A stretch of DNA of 64,000 bases from Albifimbria verrucaria (taxonomy: Eukaryota; Ascomycota; Sordariomycetes; Hypocreales; Stachybotryaceae): NCBI GenBank assembly GCA_020081605.1, contig JAHREC010000013.1:1426001-1490000 (forward strand), given 5' to 3'. Positions 36,659 to 49,842 of this stretch are shown here, one piece after another (the stretch's first letter is position 1; each line of letters starts with the position of its first letter). The notes beneath the pieces are model-generated. The model worked only from the letters and a program-made list of their open reading frames with translations. It did not search any database and was not told the DNA's origin. The translations under genes were made by a program, and so were the position numbers.

Positions 36659-39577
36659 CTACGACTTGATGGACCACAAGTCTCGAGACCATCCCATCTC
36701 CCGCAGCTTCTTGCTGCTAGAACCCACGCTCCTCTTCTCTCCCGTCGTGATGGCTAGGGCTCTGCTAGCCGCCGCAAAGGCCTCCACCAGCTCCTTCATT
36801 CGCTTGGCTTCAACAAAGCTCTTCGCCAAGTCCGAGTTTCGCTCCGCAATAACGGCAGCCAATTCCATGCATTCAAGCAGGTTGTCTCGCGAGAGTCCGG
36901 TACCAGCAAAGTGCAAAGCACTCACGTACGCCAACGTTGTTTCCGGGAGGAAAGTTTGGCGCAGTTGAGCCAGTTCCTCATCACCTTCTATCACGATGTC
37001 AGCAACTCAGCAACTTGATCTGCGGCTCGTATCAGTATTCGTGACGTACCTTGAATGTCTGCCAGTAGCCAGTTTCGAAGCAATGGCTGCATGTTTTCCT
37101 TGGTAGCTCTGATAAAGCCGCCCATGTTGTCCCAGAATTGGCGATTAGTAGCGGGTTCGCTGAGACATGTTAGCATATCAGTCACTCGCCAGGAATCATG
37201 TCAACTTACCCGACAGATATCTCCACCATGGAACCGACGGTTTCAAGCTATCGAGAGCCTTCACTAGGCTCTCAAGATCTCGGAAAGTACGGGCATCTCT
37301 TAACACAACCTCCGGCTTGACTCCTGTGATTCCGGAGCGCTCAAGCTGTTGAGCCCAGAAATCCACATCATCATACCACGTTTCATCAAATTCATCTTGG
37401 CCTATCATATCTTGGACAATGTTGGCGAAGGTCACACTCTGCATCAGCCTTCGGGCGGCAGTGAGATGCATGTTTTCTGGTTGAGTGGTTAGTAAGGTTT
37501 GCCTTTTTCATCCATATCCGTTCACACAATAACTCACTGAGGAAGAATTTGTAAACCTTGGTTCCAACAGAGAAAACATCGGGCCAGGTCTCGGTGACCA
37601 TCAGCAACCATTCCAATGATCGGACCAAATTCTCATGCTTGACATCAACTGCGCCCTCATCGTCGCTGAAGAAATCCGACTTGATAGGTCGTCCGTGTCT
37701 CGCCGTTGGGGGCCATCTTCGATGATCCTGAACTGAGCTTTTGTGACGACATCCTTTTCGCGAGTGGCCACCGCGTCGTACAAAAGAGATGCTTGTGTCT
37801 TGACGAATGTGATGACTTCTATGCCTGCCCGTTTGATTAGCTGCAATTGCAGCATGCGTCTATCCCGATCTTGCTCCTGGATCATGCTCTTGCTAAGCAC
37901 TTCATAGCTTCTAGGGGCTTCAAGAATTGAGCAATAAACAGGTATTAACTCCTGAAGCTTGCAGCTCTGAAGGTACTCAGTATATCCAGCCAGGATACTC
38001 TCCTGGGCATATCGCCACTCATCTGTTGTTTGAGTAGACGTTTTCTTCGCATCACGGCTATCCAAACGATCCAAAAGTGATACCAGTGAATATACGTGAG
38101 CAACAATACGCAGCCCATAATGTTCCTTCTGAGAGAAGAACTTGTTCGGTTGTGTGCTGGAGGACGCCAAAAGAGACGTCGATTCCTTATTCTTGGTTGG
38201 CTTCTCCAGAACTAGTGCCAAACCTTGCTCGTAGAGATGGTATCCAATATCTTTAGCGATGAAAGCAGCTTGAAGAGCTTTGTTTGGCTCCAATGCTTCC
38301 TCGCGTGTGCTCTTGTGTGACTCGAGGGTCCGTACTAGCCGCTTCTCGACCCCATCCTGTTCACCAAGATATTGCACAGCATCGAACGACGAGAAGGATT
38401 GTGTTAGGCTAGACGCCGTAGCTGGAGCGCATAGACTCAGGATGAATGTATCAAGCTGAGTACGCAATAGGGCATTATAGTTGGCAAAGACGAAATCGTC
38501 CCAGCTGTTGGCGACCTTCTCAACACTCGGAATGTCACCAGAGAGTACACCGTAGACAGCACGTTCAAAATCGTCGCTTCCGCCCTGTCGAGCGAGACCG
38601 AAGCACATGCGACGCCAAAGAGCAAGCGAGCTCGGATCGGTGTCTCCAATGGATGTCACATCGTCAGCAGATAAGGGCAACGCAGACATGGAAATGGCTC
38701 GCCACATCTCTGTTCGCTCTTGACACCAGTCGCGGATTGTTTCCTTGCTGCTGCCACGACGCAGATGCTCGAAGCATCCAAGCCAGATGGCGCGCTCAAA
38801 ATATTCGTCTTGGGGCTCCAATTTGCGGCCTTGTCTCGTGACAGCATCTGGGTCCAGCTGGGTCACCAACGGTGCGCCGGCGGAGTTGACATGGGTTCGA
38901 GCAATATTCGAGGATTGACGGTCTAAGAGGTGCGGCCATGCGGTGACCCTTTTCCTAAGCTTGATAGACGATCGAGTGTGAAGCCATCCGTGTGCGATGA
39001 TATCACCTCTGTCTGCGTTTTGCTGAAGCTCGCGAACCAGATCATCGATATTTTGACCGGAAGATGCATTGTTCTGCAGCCACTGAAGAATAGCAAGTCT
39101 CTCTTGGGCTATGAGATTGTTCTCCAAGAAATCATCCAGCAAGCTTCTTCTAGCAGGCTTCTTGGTCTTGAAAGGTGACTTCGTAATTGCCTTGGGGCCT
39201 GAATATCTGAGAGGCAAAACCCTGCGAAGCAAATCCCAAGTTTGCGCCTCGTATTCCAATCGCTTTATTTCTTTATCCTCTTCGGACTCTGGTTCCGGAT
39301 CAGCAGTGGGCTCGGTCTCGTCAACATCCATATCGACATCATCCTGCCTGTCTCGCTGGCGAGATGATCGCAGCTTGGCCAGGCGCTTCACTGTCAAATC
39401 GTGGAACCTCTGAGGTAGGTCAAGGATTCGTGATTTCTGGTCGGCTGTGTTCGCGCGGTTTGAGAGGCAGTCGTCCAAGGCGTGAGCAAAATCCTCAACT
39501 TCGGGGCCAGGGATTGGCTCATCCTTCTTTTCCGTCTTCTCTACCTCCATGCCGACTACCTTCTTCTCGACCTCCAT
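36659..39577 (-). CDS. nup84: Nucleoporin NUP84 (NUP107), two frame breaks
   Basis: Core scaffold of the Y-complex of the nuclear pore. The acidic N-terminus is followed by a long alpha-solenoid; characteristic pieces are NLIAQERLAILQWLQNNASS, EYFERAIWLGCFEHLRRGSS and SYGDTD-like ADDVTSIGDTDPSSLALWRR. Also seen are SAVYGVLSGDIP-like ERAVYGVLSGDIPSVEKVAN and the C-terminal LRDARTFRDLESLVKALDSL. Introns: 36988-37049, 37160-37209 and 37477-37537. A break in the G-run 37708-37712 moves the frame to SDFFSDDEGAVDVKHENLVR and SLEWLLMVTETWPDVF. A second base is missing at the exon edge near 37209-37211. With both, 2748 nt, 915 aa, normal for filamentous fungi. Confidence 0.9.
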
Positions 39578-40285
39578 GATGCCCGGGAGTTGTATGGTAG
39601 TATCTCGTCCGTATCGGAGGGGTATTGGGCGGAGGCGATTCGTTTCGTGACAAGCTGTGTGTTTGCGAACCGACCGGATTGCTGAAAGTTTCCCAAATCG
39701 CCTACATGCCCAATCTACGGAGCTGGCAGACTAGACTACGCGAGCCGGGTGCTGGCCGCCGAAATCTGCAAAATAGACTCGCAATGCCTGCGTCGAGCCA
39801 GACGGAAAGTATGCAACGCGCTCGAGCTGTAGGGGGTAGGTAAAATCAATGACCGTGGTTGATCTTTGCGAAACGCGCCGCAACTGGGGCTTTCTCTGCA
39901 AGGTTCATGAGCTACGATAAATTGTACCTCTACAAACAAGCAGTCACCAGGACAGCAGGTGCCATTGCTGACTAAGGTGAAGCAACCTGATGGCTTTAAC
40001 CGCTTACGGTTAAGTGTCCATGCAACAAAGCGACCCACAGCCAGAGTGTCTATAAGGGAAATTCCACGGTCTAAATTTTTTCTCTTTTTCTTCTTCTTCT
40101 TCACATAATGTCATCGGCATTCATATTAGAGTCTCGGAACAAGATTTTCAATGCTTGTTCAGGTCCCTTGAGGATCTCCTGCGTGCTCAATGATCGCCTA
40201 GAGGAAATTCGGCGCTCTTCGTATTGTTGCCTGAGTAGTTCTTCATACCGGCTAACGCACCAAAGACGAGCGTCACAGACCAACC
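39578..40285. promoter_or_regulatory. Spacer between cmc4 3' end and nup84 start
   Basis: 708 bp containing the nup84 promoter and the cmc4 3' region. Frames in it are short and unrecognised. TTTTCTCTTTTTCTTCTTCTTC near 40078-40100 lies just past the cmc4 stop. Confidence 0.45.
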
Positions 40286-40738
40286 TCATTTGCCCTCTTT
40301 CTGTTGCTTCAACTTGAGCCGTAGTAAATCCGGCTTTGGGCAGCTGGGCGTCGTAGCATCTTCCCCGTAACGTTCATAGAAGGCCGCGCAGCAAGCGTAA
40401 AGTGCCTTGACGGCATCTTGACATCTGGCTTCGTTGTAGTTGTTGCGCGTGAGGCAGTCTGGATGTGGAGGTCAGTTATATGTGCTGAAGCATCGCGGTT
40501 TACGTAACGCCAGCCATTGACAGTACCTTGAATTGCACACTGCAGACACACGGAGCAAGTAAGCAATTGAAACCAACGTAAAAGTCTCGCTCTGCTGGAA
40601 ACTTACTGCGCGTGGGTGGCACGGAGGCTGCGCCTCTACGTCGTCATTCTTTGAGGTTGCCTTTATGAACCAACGTTAGATGAACTAGCAACGAGAGAGC
40701 TTGGTGGTTTCCGTAGAGGAACCAAAGCGACGTACCAT
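40286..40738 (-). CDS. cmc4: CMC4-type twin CX9C mitochondrial protein, four tiny exons
   Basis: Small intermembrane-space protein of the Mia40-imported twin CX9C class. Exons: 40736-40738 (the ATG alone), 40607-40660, 40527-40539 and 40286-40458; total 243 nt, 80 aa, exactly in frame. The product reads MATSKNDDVEAQPPCHPRAC, then AIQDCLTRNNYNEARC, DAVKALYACCAAFYERYGED and TPSCPKPDLLRLKLKQQKEG. Cysteines in CHPRACAIQDCLTRNNYNEARC and ALYACC fit CMC4. Introns 40459-40526, 40540-40606 and 40661-40735 have good ends, the last with a TCTAAC branch site. Other possible starts (an ATG inside the second exon) meet a stop at once. No frame break. Confidence 0.88.
40736..40738 (-). other. cmc4: Start-codon-only coding exon of cmc4
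   Basis: The ATG is directly followed by a GTACGT donor. The acceptor at 40661-40662 joins it to GCAACCTCAAAG (ATSK), so the first exon contributes the start codon and nothing else. Confidence 0.75.
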
Positions 40739-41980
40739 GAGATGCTTCTGCGCTCAGCCAATGCTTGCGTATTCAGTCCCTCTGTCACTCTGCTCAAATC
40801 TTACCGCAGGAGGGCACACGGTTGGACAGATTGAATAGTGGGTAAAGAGAATACAACGCTGTGTTGGTTTCGTAGCTCACCTTGCAAGGAGGCCTATTCT
40901 TATTTGAGACGCTGGTAGCGGGGAGCAAAAAACAGGGACCGCGAACAGCGACAAATCACCTAGGCCTCAGATTACGGTGCCAGTATCATTCTCTGAAAAG
41001 AAAAGAATGAATATCACTCAGTGGTTTTCTTAATATTAGAATATAATTTACATGTTCATCTTGGTTATGCCAGCCCTTCATTTGAATTGTATTCGCGTGT
41101 TCATATGTTCATTTGTTCATATTCCAAGCATAAGCAAGTATCGCTTATGTATAGTTGGTAGGTAGCTTAAGGCTGTCCCGTGCTTGATGAGGTTGTTGAT
41201 GTCATGGGGCAAAGGCTGGCTGGACCCGGCGGATCAAACTGCATTGGGCTGACGAAGCTTGCTGGGGAATAATCACCACCGTTGAAACCCCAAACATAAC
41301 GATTGAGTAATCAAGAATTGCAATGGGGAGTGACAGACGGGACAGAGTTAACAAAACAGAACAAAAGTCATTCTTGGCTGGGACGTGGCAGCTTTGGTGG
41401 TTAGTTGTCGTCGTGATGGCCGGAAAGTCCAAAAGGAGCCTCCTGAGCACCCGATACTTGAAGATACCTAGCATCACTATAGCGAGGAGTGTTCAGCGCT
41501 GTTGGCAGGTCCGGTTGCTACCAACGGTCGAGGCCAAAGTACTCTGATGTACCCGTGTCCATGGACCGCCTCACCCAAGTGCGTATCGGTGCAGAAAGGC
41601 GCTGGAGCCTAGCCAATCACTATAGGCGCTCCCCACCTTGCCAGTCGTGCGCTCTCGCCGCCTTCACCTCACCATTCACTCATGCATGCAGCCATCCTCC
41701 CTTCTTCTTCCTCTCCGAGTTGCCTCCATCCCAACGCGCGCACTACGTGGAAACCCCTTTGCCTTCGCAAACCGGTCGCGCATATCTCCCCACCTTACGC
41801 CAGAACGCTCAGCTCTCTAGCACCCAAACTCGTCCTCAACTTCTGCTACCTCGGCGACCTGCCTCTTCACCTTCGGTACGTGACGTTGCCTTGTCCGCGT
41901 AGCAAACCCGTAATCTAACCGAAGTCCCTTTACGCCTCTTAGATCTTAACCTCGCATCTCCAAATAAAATCACCAGCACG
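40739..41980. promoter_or_regulatory. Divergent region cmc4 / SUMO
   Basis: 1.24 kb with both promoters. The 300 bp before the SUMO ATG are C/T-rich with several possible splice sites (for example GGTACGTGACG near 41875), so a leader intron is likely. No gene was recognised. Confidence 0.45.
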
Positions 41981-42380
41981 ATGTCTGGCGAGTACGAGAA
42001 CGGTAGCCCTAGGCAGGACCAGCCGGCTCCCACCGAGCACCTCAACATCAAGGTCACCGACAACAACAACGAGATTTTCTTCAAGATCAAGCGAAGCACA
42101 AAGCTGGAGAAGCTCATGAACGCTTTCTGCGAGCGCCAGGAAAGGCTCCTTCTTCCGTGCGATTCCTGTTCGAGGGTTCGCGTGTTCAGCCCTCCGACAC
42201 ACCCGATACGGTTCGTTACCCTTGCCCGTTCAGCTTCCCTTCCGAAGCACCTCTCTTCTCTTGTCCTTGTCCCAGTGGCTAACTCAGGTTTTCCTTTCCT
42301 TGTCGCAGCTTGAGATGGCCGATGGCGACACTCTCGAAGTACATCAAGAGCAGGTTGGTGGTGGTCACGACAGCTGCTGA
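41981..42380 (+). CDS. smt3: SUMO (SMT3), one frame break
   Basis: Ubiquitin-like modifier. The disordered leader [20 protein letters not shown] precedes the beta-grasp fold: [33 protein letters not shown], then [19 protein letters not shown] and [18 protein letters not shown]. The C-terminal Gly-Gly is followed by GHDSC, removed on maturation by the SUMO protease. Intron 42211-42308. The frame breaks at the GGAAAGG run, 42139-42143; one base restores [13 protein letters not shown] and gives 303 nt, 100 aa. Convergent with the LIM-protein gene. Confidence 0.95.
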
Positions 42381-42584
42381 AAAAATCTATCAAGGGTCTG
42401 TTAGGAGGCGTTAGGCAAAGGATTTCTGGGTCACGTAACGCCCTGTTACTGCCATGGCTTTGTGTACAATGGCTGAGGATGAAGATAACAATCACATTCG
42501 GCGTTGCTTTTACGACGACTTTTATGATAAAAAACGCATATCATTGTAATATCGTATCTTTCCGTGACCTGGCCATTACGAACT

Positions 42585-45047
42585 TCACAACTTCAACTCC
42601 TTGGCTCGGCAGCCGGTACAGAGTACCACCAGCCCTCCCGCTACATCCTTGGGGAAGATCTGCCCGTCATCAAAGGCCCCTTGCACTCAGCACAGCGGAA
42701 GCAGTGCTCGTGCCACTCACCGCCCAGTGCCTTAATGTACTGTCCGATGACGGCTATCTTGCACATCTTGCACTTGGGAGCCCGTCGCTCGGTGCGCTTC
42801 GTCTGACAGTTGATGCACCAGGCGTAGCCGTCCTTCTCGATGTGCGTCATCCCATGCTCGAAGGGGTCACCGCACTCGGCGCAGAAGAAATGCCCGTAAT
42901 GCCAGTGCTCCCCAAGCGCGACGATATGCTCCCTAGAATGGGCGTCTTGCAGTGCTTGCAGCGCGGCGCAAACTGCTCGTGCCAATCCAGGTGGCAGTAG
43001 AAACGGAGACGGTCGTCTCCATCTTCAACAGCCGTCATGCCAGGCTTCTCCTCCAGTATCTCACCAGCCTCGCGACGCCGTATTCTGGCCACACGCTCGT
43101 TGCGCCTGGCCTCCGGCTCAGGGCTGATTTCCATAGCCTCCAAACTCGTTCCACAGCTGAAGCAGCTGAAGCACTGTGGGTGAAACCTCTCCGAGTTTCC
43201 AGCCAGCGCCACGAATCTCCCTTCAATGGGGAACCCGCACTCGTGGCAGATTGCTGTTGCTCGTCCTGTGGCCCCGGGAGCCGGTGACCAGTGCCCTTTG
43301 GGCTTCTGGGCTCTTCGAAAGTTGCCGCCCTTGGCACCGGGGTGGGAAGCGGTCTTGCGCTCGTGGTGGGTGGCTCATCCCCTGGTGTCACTATGATGGG
43401 TACGTTGTTGCTTCCATTGCTGCTACTGCTTGGTGCTTCATCAATCGCTATAGTTGGAACATTGATGATCGGCACTGCGTTGGTAGCCGCATCGTCAGGT
43501 CCGGCTACGGAGATTGACGGTACACTCGTACGGGCCGACGACGTATTGTCCTCCGCCACAACGATAGAAGGGATGCCCACAGATTGTGAGATCTTTGGGT
43601 GTCGCTGCTGGGTGAGTTGGAGGAAGCGTTCTGGGTTGTTATCAGTTGACTCGTCCGGGGCTTTCCAATTCGCATCGAAGCTTACAATTGGCCGTCCAGG
43701 ATTGTCGCTGACGGCGGTGGGCTCAGGAGCTTTGAGCTGCGGTCTTTGAGCTTCATGCTTGTCGCCTGGCGGATGTCCTGGCTTCGGACTTCTACCCCAT
43801 TCTTCCTCTCCGTTTGGTCCTCAACTGGTGGCGTGCTGGACGCAGTGTTGACGGTGTACTGGGGTTGCGCGAGCGTGTAGGAGGGTTGCGGTGAATCTCT
43901 ACCTGATCCAGGCGCTTAGCTGAACCAGCCTCCTGTTTGGGAGATTCAAAGCGAACACGGTTCAGCGGGTTTGGAGTGGCGCTGTTGAGTGTCGGTGGCG
44001 TTGTACCAGTCTTGGTGTTTCCACTCGTTATGCTCGACTCCGGTTCCTCCCAGATCTGATCACCCGAGAAGGGTCGCGCGACTTCTCCAGAGATGTTCCT
44101 CTTCAGACTGCTCCTACGACGGCTGAAAGGGTTGGCACGACGTGCCCCCACGCTTCCATATGACTTTGTGCTGCGCGCCGATTCGTTTGTAGTTACTGCC
44201 GTATCGATGGACTGGCGAGTCTTCCGTGAGCCGCTGTCACTTTCTGTAGAGCTTCCAGATACCGAACGTGCCCCTGTCTCCCTCGCTGGTCCACTGGCCG
44301 CAACATCCTGCCCATACTTGCCGGTACTAGCAGTGCGGGCATGAGCGTAGCTGTTCATTCTAAGATGCGGACGGTAACGGTAAGGTCCATTTGGCTGAGG
44401 AGGGGAACACCATTCCGATGCTGCCACACAAGTTCTGCGGCCTCATCCAGCGCGGCGTTGTATATGCGGGTTTCGTCATCTGGGGTGCCGTTCTTCTTGG
44501 GCTCTTCCTCGAGCTCTTCCTTTGGCGTCTCACGCAGCTGCATCTCGTCCATAGCATCCCGAAGTGAATGCACCTCCTCCTTTTCCATCCAGCGATGGCC
44601 ACGTTCGATATAGGTAGCAGTGGGTACAACTTCGGAAGGCTTGAGTGGCACAGATGGCTGGGTGGGAAAGTAGTCGCGGGTTCGCACACTGGCGAAGGAT
44701 TGACGTGATGAAACGCTGCCCAGGGCACTTGGTACCCTTGAAGGGATGCTTTGTTGATCTGGGAGGCTTTCGGCTTGTGAAGATGTCTCGACGCTGGCTC
44801 GGCCCGTGCTGTATCGACTTGGTGCAGGGCGTGCACCGGCTGGTTGAGGTCGAGCACCACCAGGGCGAGCCACCCGGTTCGTTCGCAGGTCCGAGAGGTA
44901 TTTTGCTACAGTGGACGGTTTATTAATGAACCATATCGTGTAAGACTGGCTTCAAAACTCACAGAACTGATCGTTTGTCATATAGGATGGCGAGGGCGGC
45001 GTCACCTTGCGTGACTTGGCCTCGCTGGGCCTACCCATGGCTCTCAT
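42585..45047 (-). CDS. Paxillin-like protein with three C-terminal LIM domains, six frame breaks
   Basis: Likely cytoskeletal scaffold of the Pxl1 type (septum and growth-site actin). The start MRAMGRPSEAKSRKVTPPSP then SYMTNDQFSKYLSDLRTNR is followed by a long Ser/Pro-rich region with EVRSQDIRQATSMKLKDRSS and GRPIVSFDANWKAPDES. LIM 1 begins CHECGFPIEGRFVALAGNSE; LIM 2 has CKHCKTPILGEHIVALG and FFCAECGDPFEHG; LIM 3 has CKMCKIAVIGQYIKALGGEW and FRCAECKGPF. It ends CTGCRAKELKL. One intron, 44906-44962. Six places need one base, among them 43272-43275, 42930-42932 and 42672-42674. With all six the length is 2412 nt, 803 aa. ATGs at 45047 and 45038 are both possible. Confidence 0.83.
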
Positions 45048-45490
45048 TGTGATTGAATGTATAGTAATATTATGATCTATCGAGATGTTGCTGCGTCGCT
45101 TGCGAGAATAAACAGGAGTTAGAAGGACATATAGGCTTGTTGATTATTGAATGACTCGAGTTGACGTTTGAAGCGCCAAGTCTTTTGTACGCTCTGGGGA
45201 GTACCGAGCGTGAATCAATGATGGTTGGTTGACCAGGCAACGGGTTTAGCACGTTCCGTGCATCCAGCCACAACTACCGATCTGGATGGAAGGACAACGA
45301 AATCATGCATCCCGTATCAGGAAGAGGGGGAAAAAGCAAGGCAAGCCTGTGCCCAATTAATATTGTTCTAGTAATACAGTTGTTTTCGAGTACGTGTCTA
45401 TTATACAGTACCGACACTCTTGCGGTCGCTAGCAGGGAGCCCGTAAAGCGGAGCCGGAGGTTTATCGTGTCTCTCTCTCATTTGCTCAAG
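45048..45490. promoter_or_regulatory. Spacer between cox19 3' end and LIM gene start
   Basis: 443 bp; promoter of the LIM-protein gene and 3' region of cox19. Nothing specific was recognised. Confidence 0.45.
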
Positions 45491-46004
45491 CTACCACTGC
45501 AGCTCGCCTTTCACGCCTTTCTCAGGCTCCTTTGGTTTGTTGGGCTGGGGCCTCTCAGCAAAGCCCAGGTTCTTCATCTCGTCCCGAGCCATGAGGTTTC
45601 TGGCGTCGTATGTTTAGCATGCTGCCGCATCGATCGATGTCATTCCGCATCTTACCGGTCCATCCTGCATGAAAGGTAGGCCTTAGCTAGCTCGCGGCAT
45701 TCGTCCTCGTTGACGCCGCGGACCTTTTTCATGCAAGTGAGATAGCTTGCCATGAAATTCTTACATTCGCCTGTTTTTTGTTTTGTTTTTAGCACTGGTT
45801 GGCCTAATCTTTGTCCTCTGGATGGGTTTCTTCCTGACCATCGTGATCCAAAGGAAACTCCCACGCTGAGGTCTAGATATAGAAGGGAGTGGTCAGAGAC
45901 AGCCCCAGCTTTGCTTGCTTTACCGCGGTAGGATCGCTGGGTTTCCACACTTACGGGGTCGGCTTGGTCGACGGTAACGGTCCCGGGCTTCCAAACGTGC
46001 TCAT
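45491..46004 (-). CDS. cox19: COX19, cytochrome oxidase assembly, one frame break
   Basis: Twin CX9C protein of the intermembrane space and cytosol that helps copper delivery to cytochrome c oxidase. Exons: 45955-46004, 45839-45872, 45656-45770 and 45491-45599. Product: MSTFGSPGPLPSTKPTPPQR, GSFPLDHDGECKNFMASYL, TCMKKVRGVNEDECRELAKA, YLSCRMDRNLMARDEMKNLG. The cysteines form CX9C pairs (C-KNFMASYLT-C and C-RELAKAYLS-C). One base is missing in exon 2 (GAGTTTCCTTTGG; plus-strand 45849-45854), giving 309 nt, 102 aa. Divergent from vps1. The other twin CX9C gene of the window, cmc4, lies about 5 kb away. Confidence 0.93.
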
Positions 46005-46504
46005 CGTGTCAATCAGTGCACCTCCTGGCAGCGTACTGTTGAATATCAATTGTGGCGTGAGCAGACGATGGGCTGCATCTACAGATTTCGATATAGCGAT
46101 ATTCCCGGCGCAGTGAATTTTGGCCGTTATGAGCTTAGTGAAGCGGCCGGTACCTCCAGCCCGGGACAGAACAAGGTACCAGGAATGGGGGCCAAGGAAA
46201 CCAAATGGTGACGAGCATGTGCATAATTATGCGCAGCAGCAAGTGGGTAGCCCCAGGTACCGCCCCAGCCAAAGAACCGTCTAGGCGACATCACACGTGA
46301 ACTTGGAGCGCCAACAAACTGGATCCTTGGCTGCTGCAGCATCATCGCATGAAATCCTGAGATTGTCTGCGACGCGCAGCGCAGAGCCCCTCGAGAACCC
46401 CCGGCCTGCTTTCTCCTATCACCTCCGCCCAGTGCCCGTGCTGGAGTGTTTGCAAGCCGCATTCCTTTGTCGTTGTTCAAGGTTGACTTTCTTCGTCCGT
46501 CACC
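46005..46504. promoter_or_regulatory. Divergent promoter region cox19 / vps1
   Basis: 500 bp between two genes read outward. C/T-rich near the vps1 ATG. No box was recognised. Confidence 0.5.
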
Positions 46505-49063
<2,559 letters not shown>

Positions 49064-49842
49064 ACACTTTTCCCCTGGATCTCACCTCTCCGGAACGATG
49101 CCGGATCCCCTCATTTGTAACAAGAAAGGGTCGGCGTTTCTTGATGGGAGTTAGAAGAGATGAGGCTGGAAGAACGAAGCACTCCAGAGCTTTCGTTGTC
49201 TTTGATGGAAGGTGGCCATGAGGCGTTACATCTCATCTTTTGTTGTAAAATGTTCTAACCGTGTACATCACTGGGAAAATCATACCGCATACCGCTCACA
49301 TGTTGCACACTTGGTACGAGCCGTGGGGTTCCTCTCTCCCTTCATCCTCACCGTGTTCCGGCTCTGCTCCAAATGCTCCGCCTCGACTTCGACTGCTGGG
49401 ATTGTTTTCGTGGCAGATGATTGCATGCATACGTAAACATCTCTAGAGGATGAGGCTCTCTCTTTCCACTCTGCTTTAAGAGAAAAAAATAAATCGTGTA
49501 TATAACATAGGTGCTGCCCGTTCTTGAATAGAAACATTAAACGGCATCTGTTACTGTGATTTTTGTATGTGTAGGACCACCAGGGTTGATGAACTCGTCG
49601 ATGTAGCACAGTAATAAGGGGATGGAACAAGTTGCAAAGAACCCAACTTGTTGAGGCATGGGATTTGTTAAGTGGAGTATATTTGAGACCAAGTGTATCT
49701 TCTTACATAGCGTTTTAATGACATTTCTGGCACAAGACTTCGCTGCCATCACCATGTAATGCTTCCTATAAAATGTTGATCATACAACCCCTATCTTTCT
49801 TCCGTCGCCAAGTTTTTCTATGTATCCGCCGCAAACCAGCTC
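49064..49842. other. Convergent intergenic region
   Basis: 779 bp between the 3' ends of vps1 and the zinc-cluster gene. AT-rich in its second half. No gene or repeat was seen. Confidence 0.5.
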
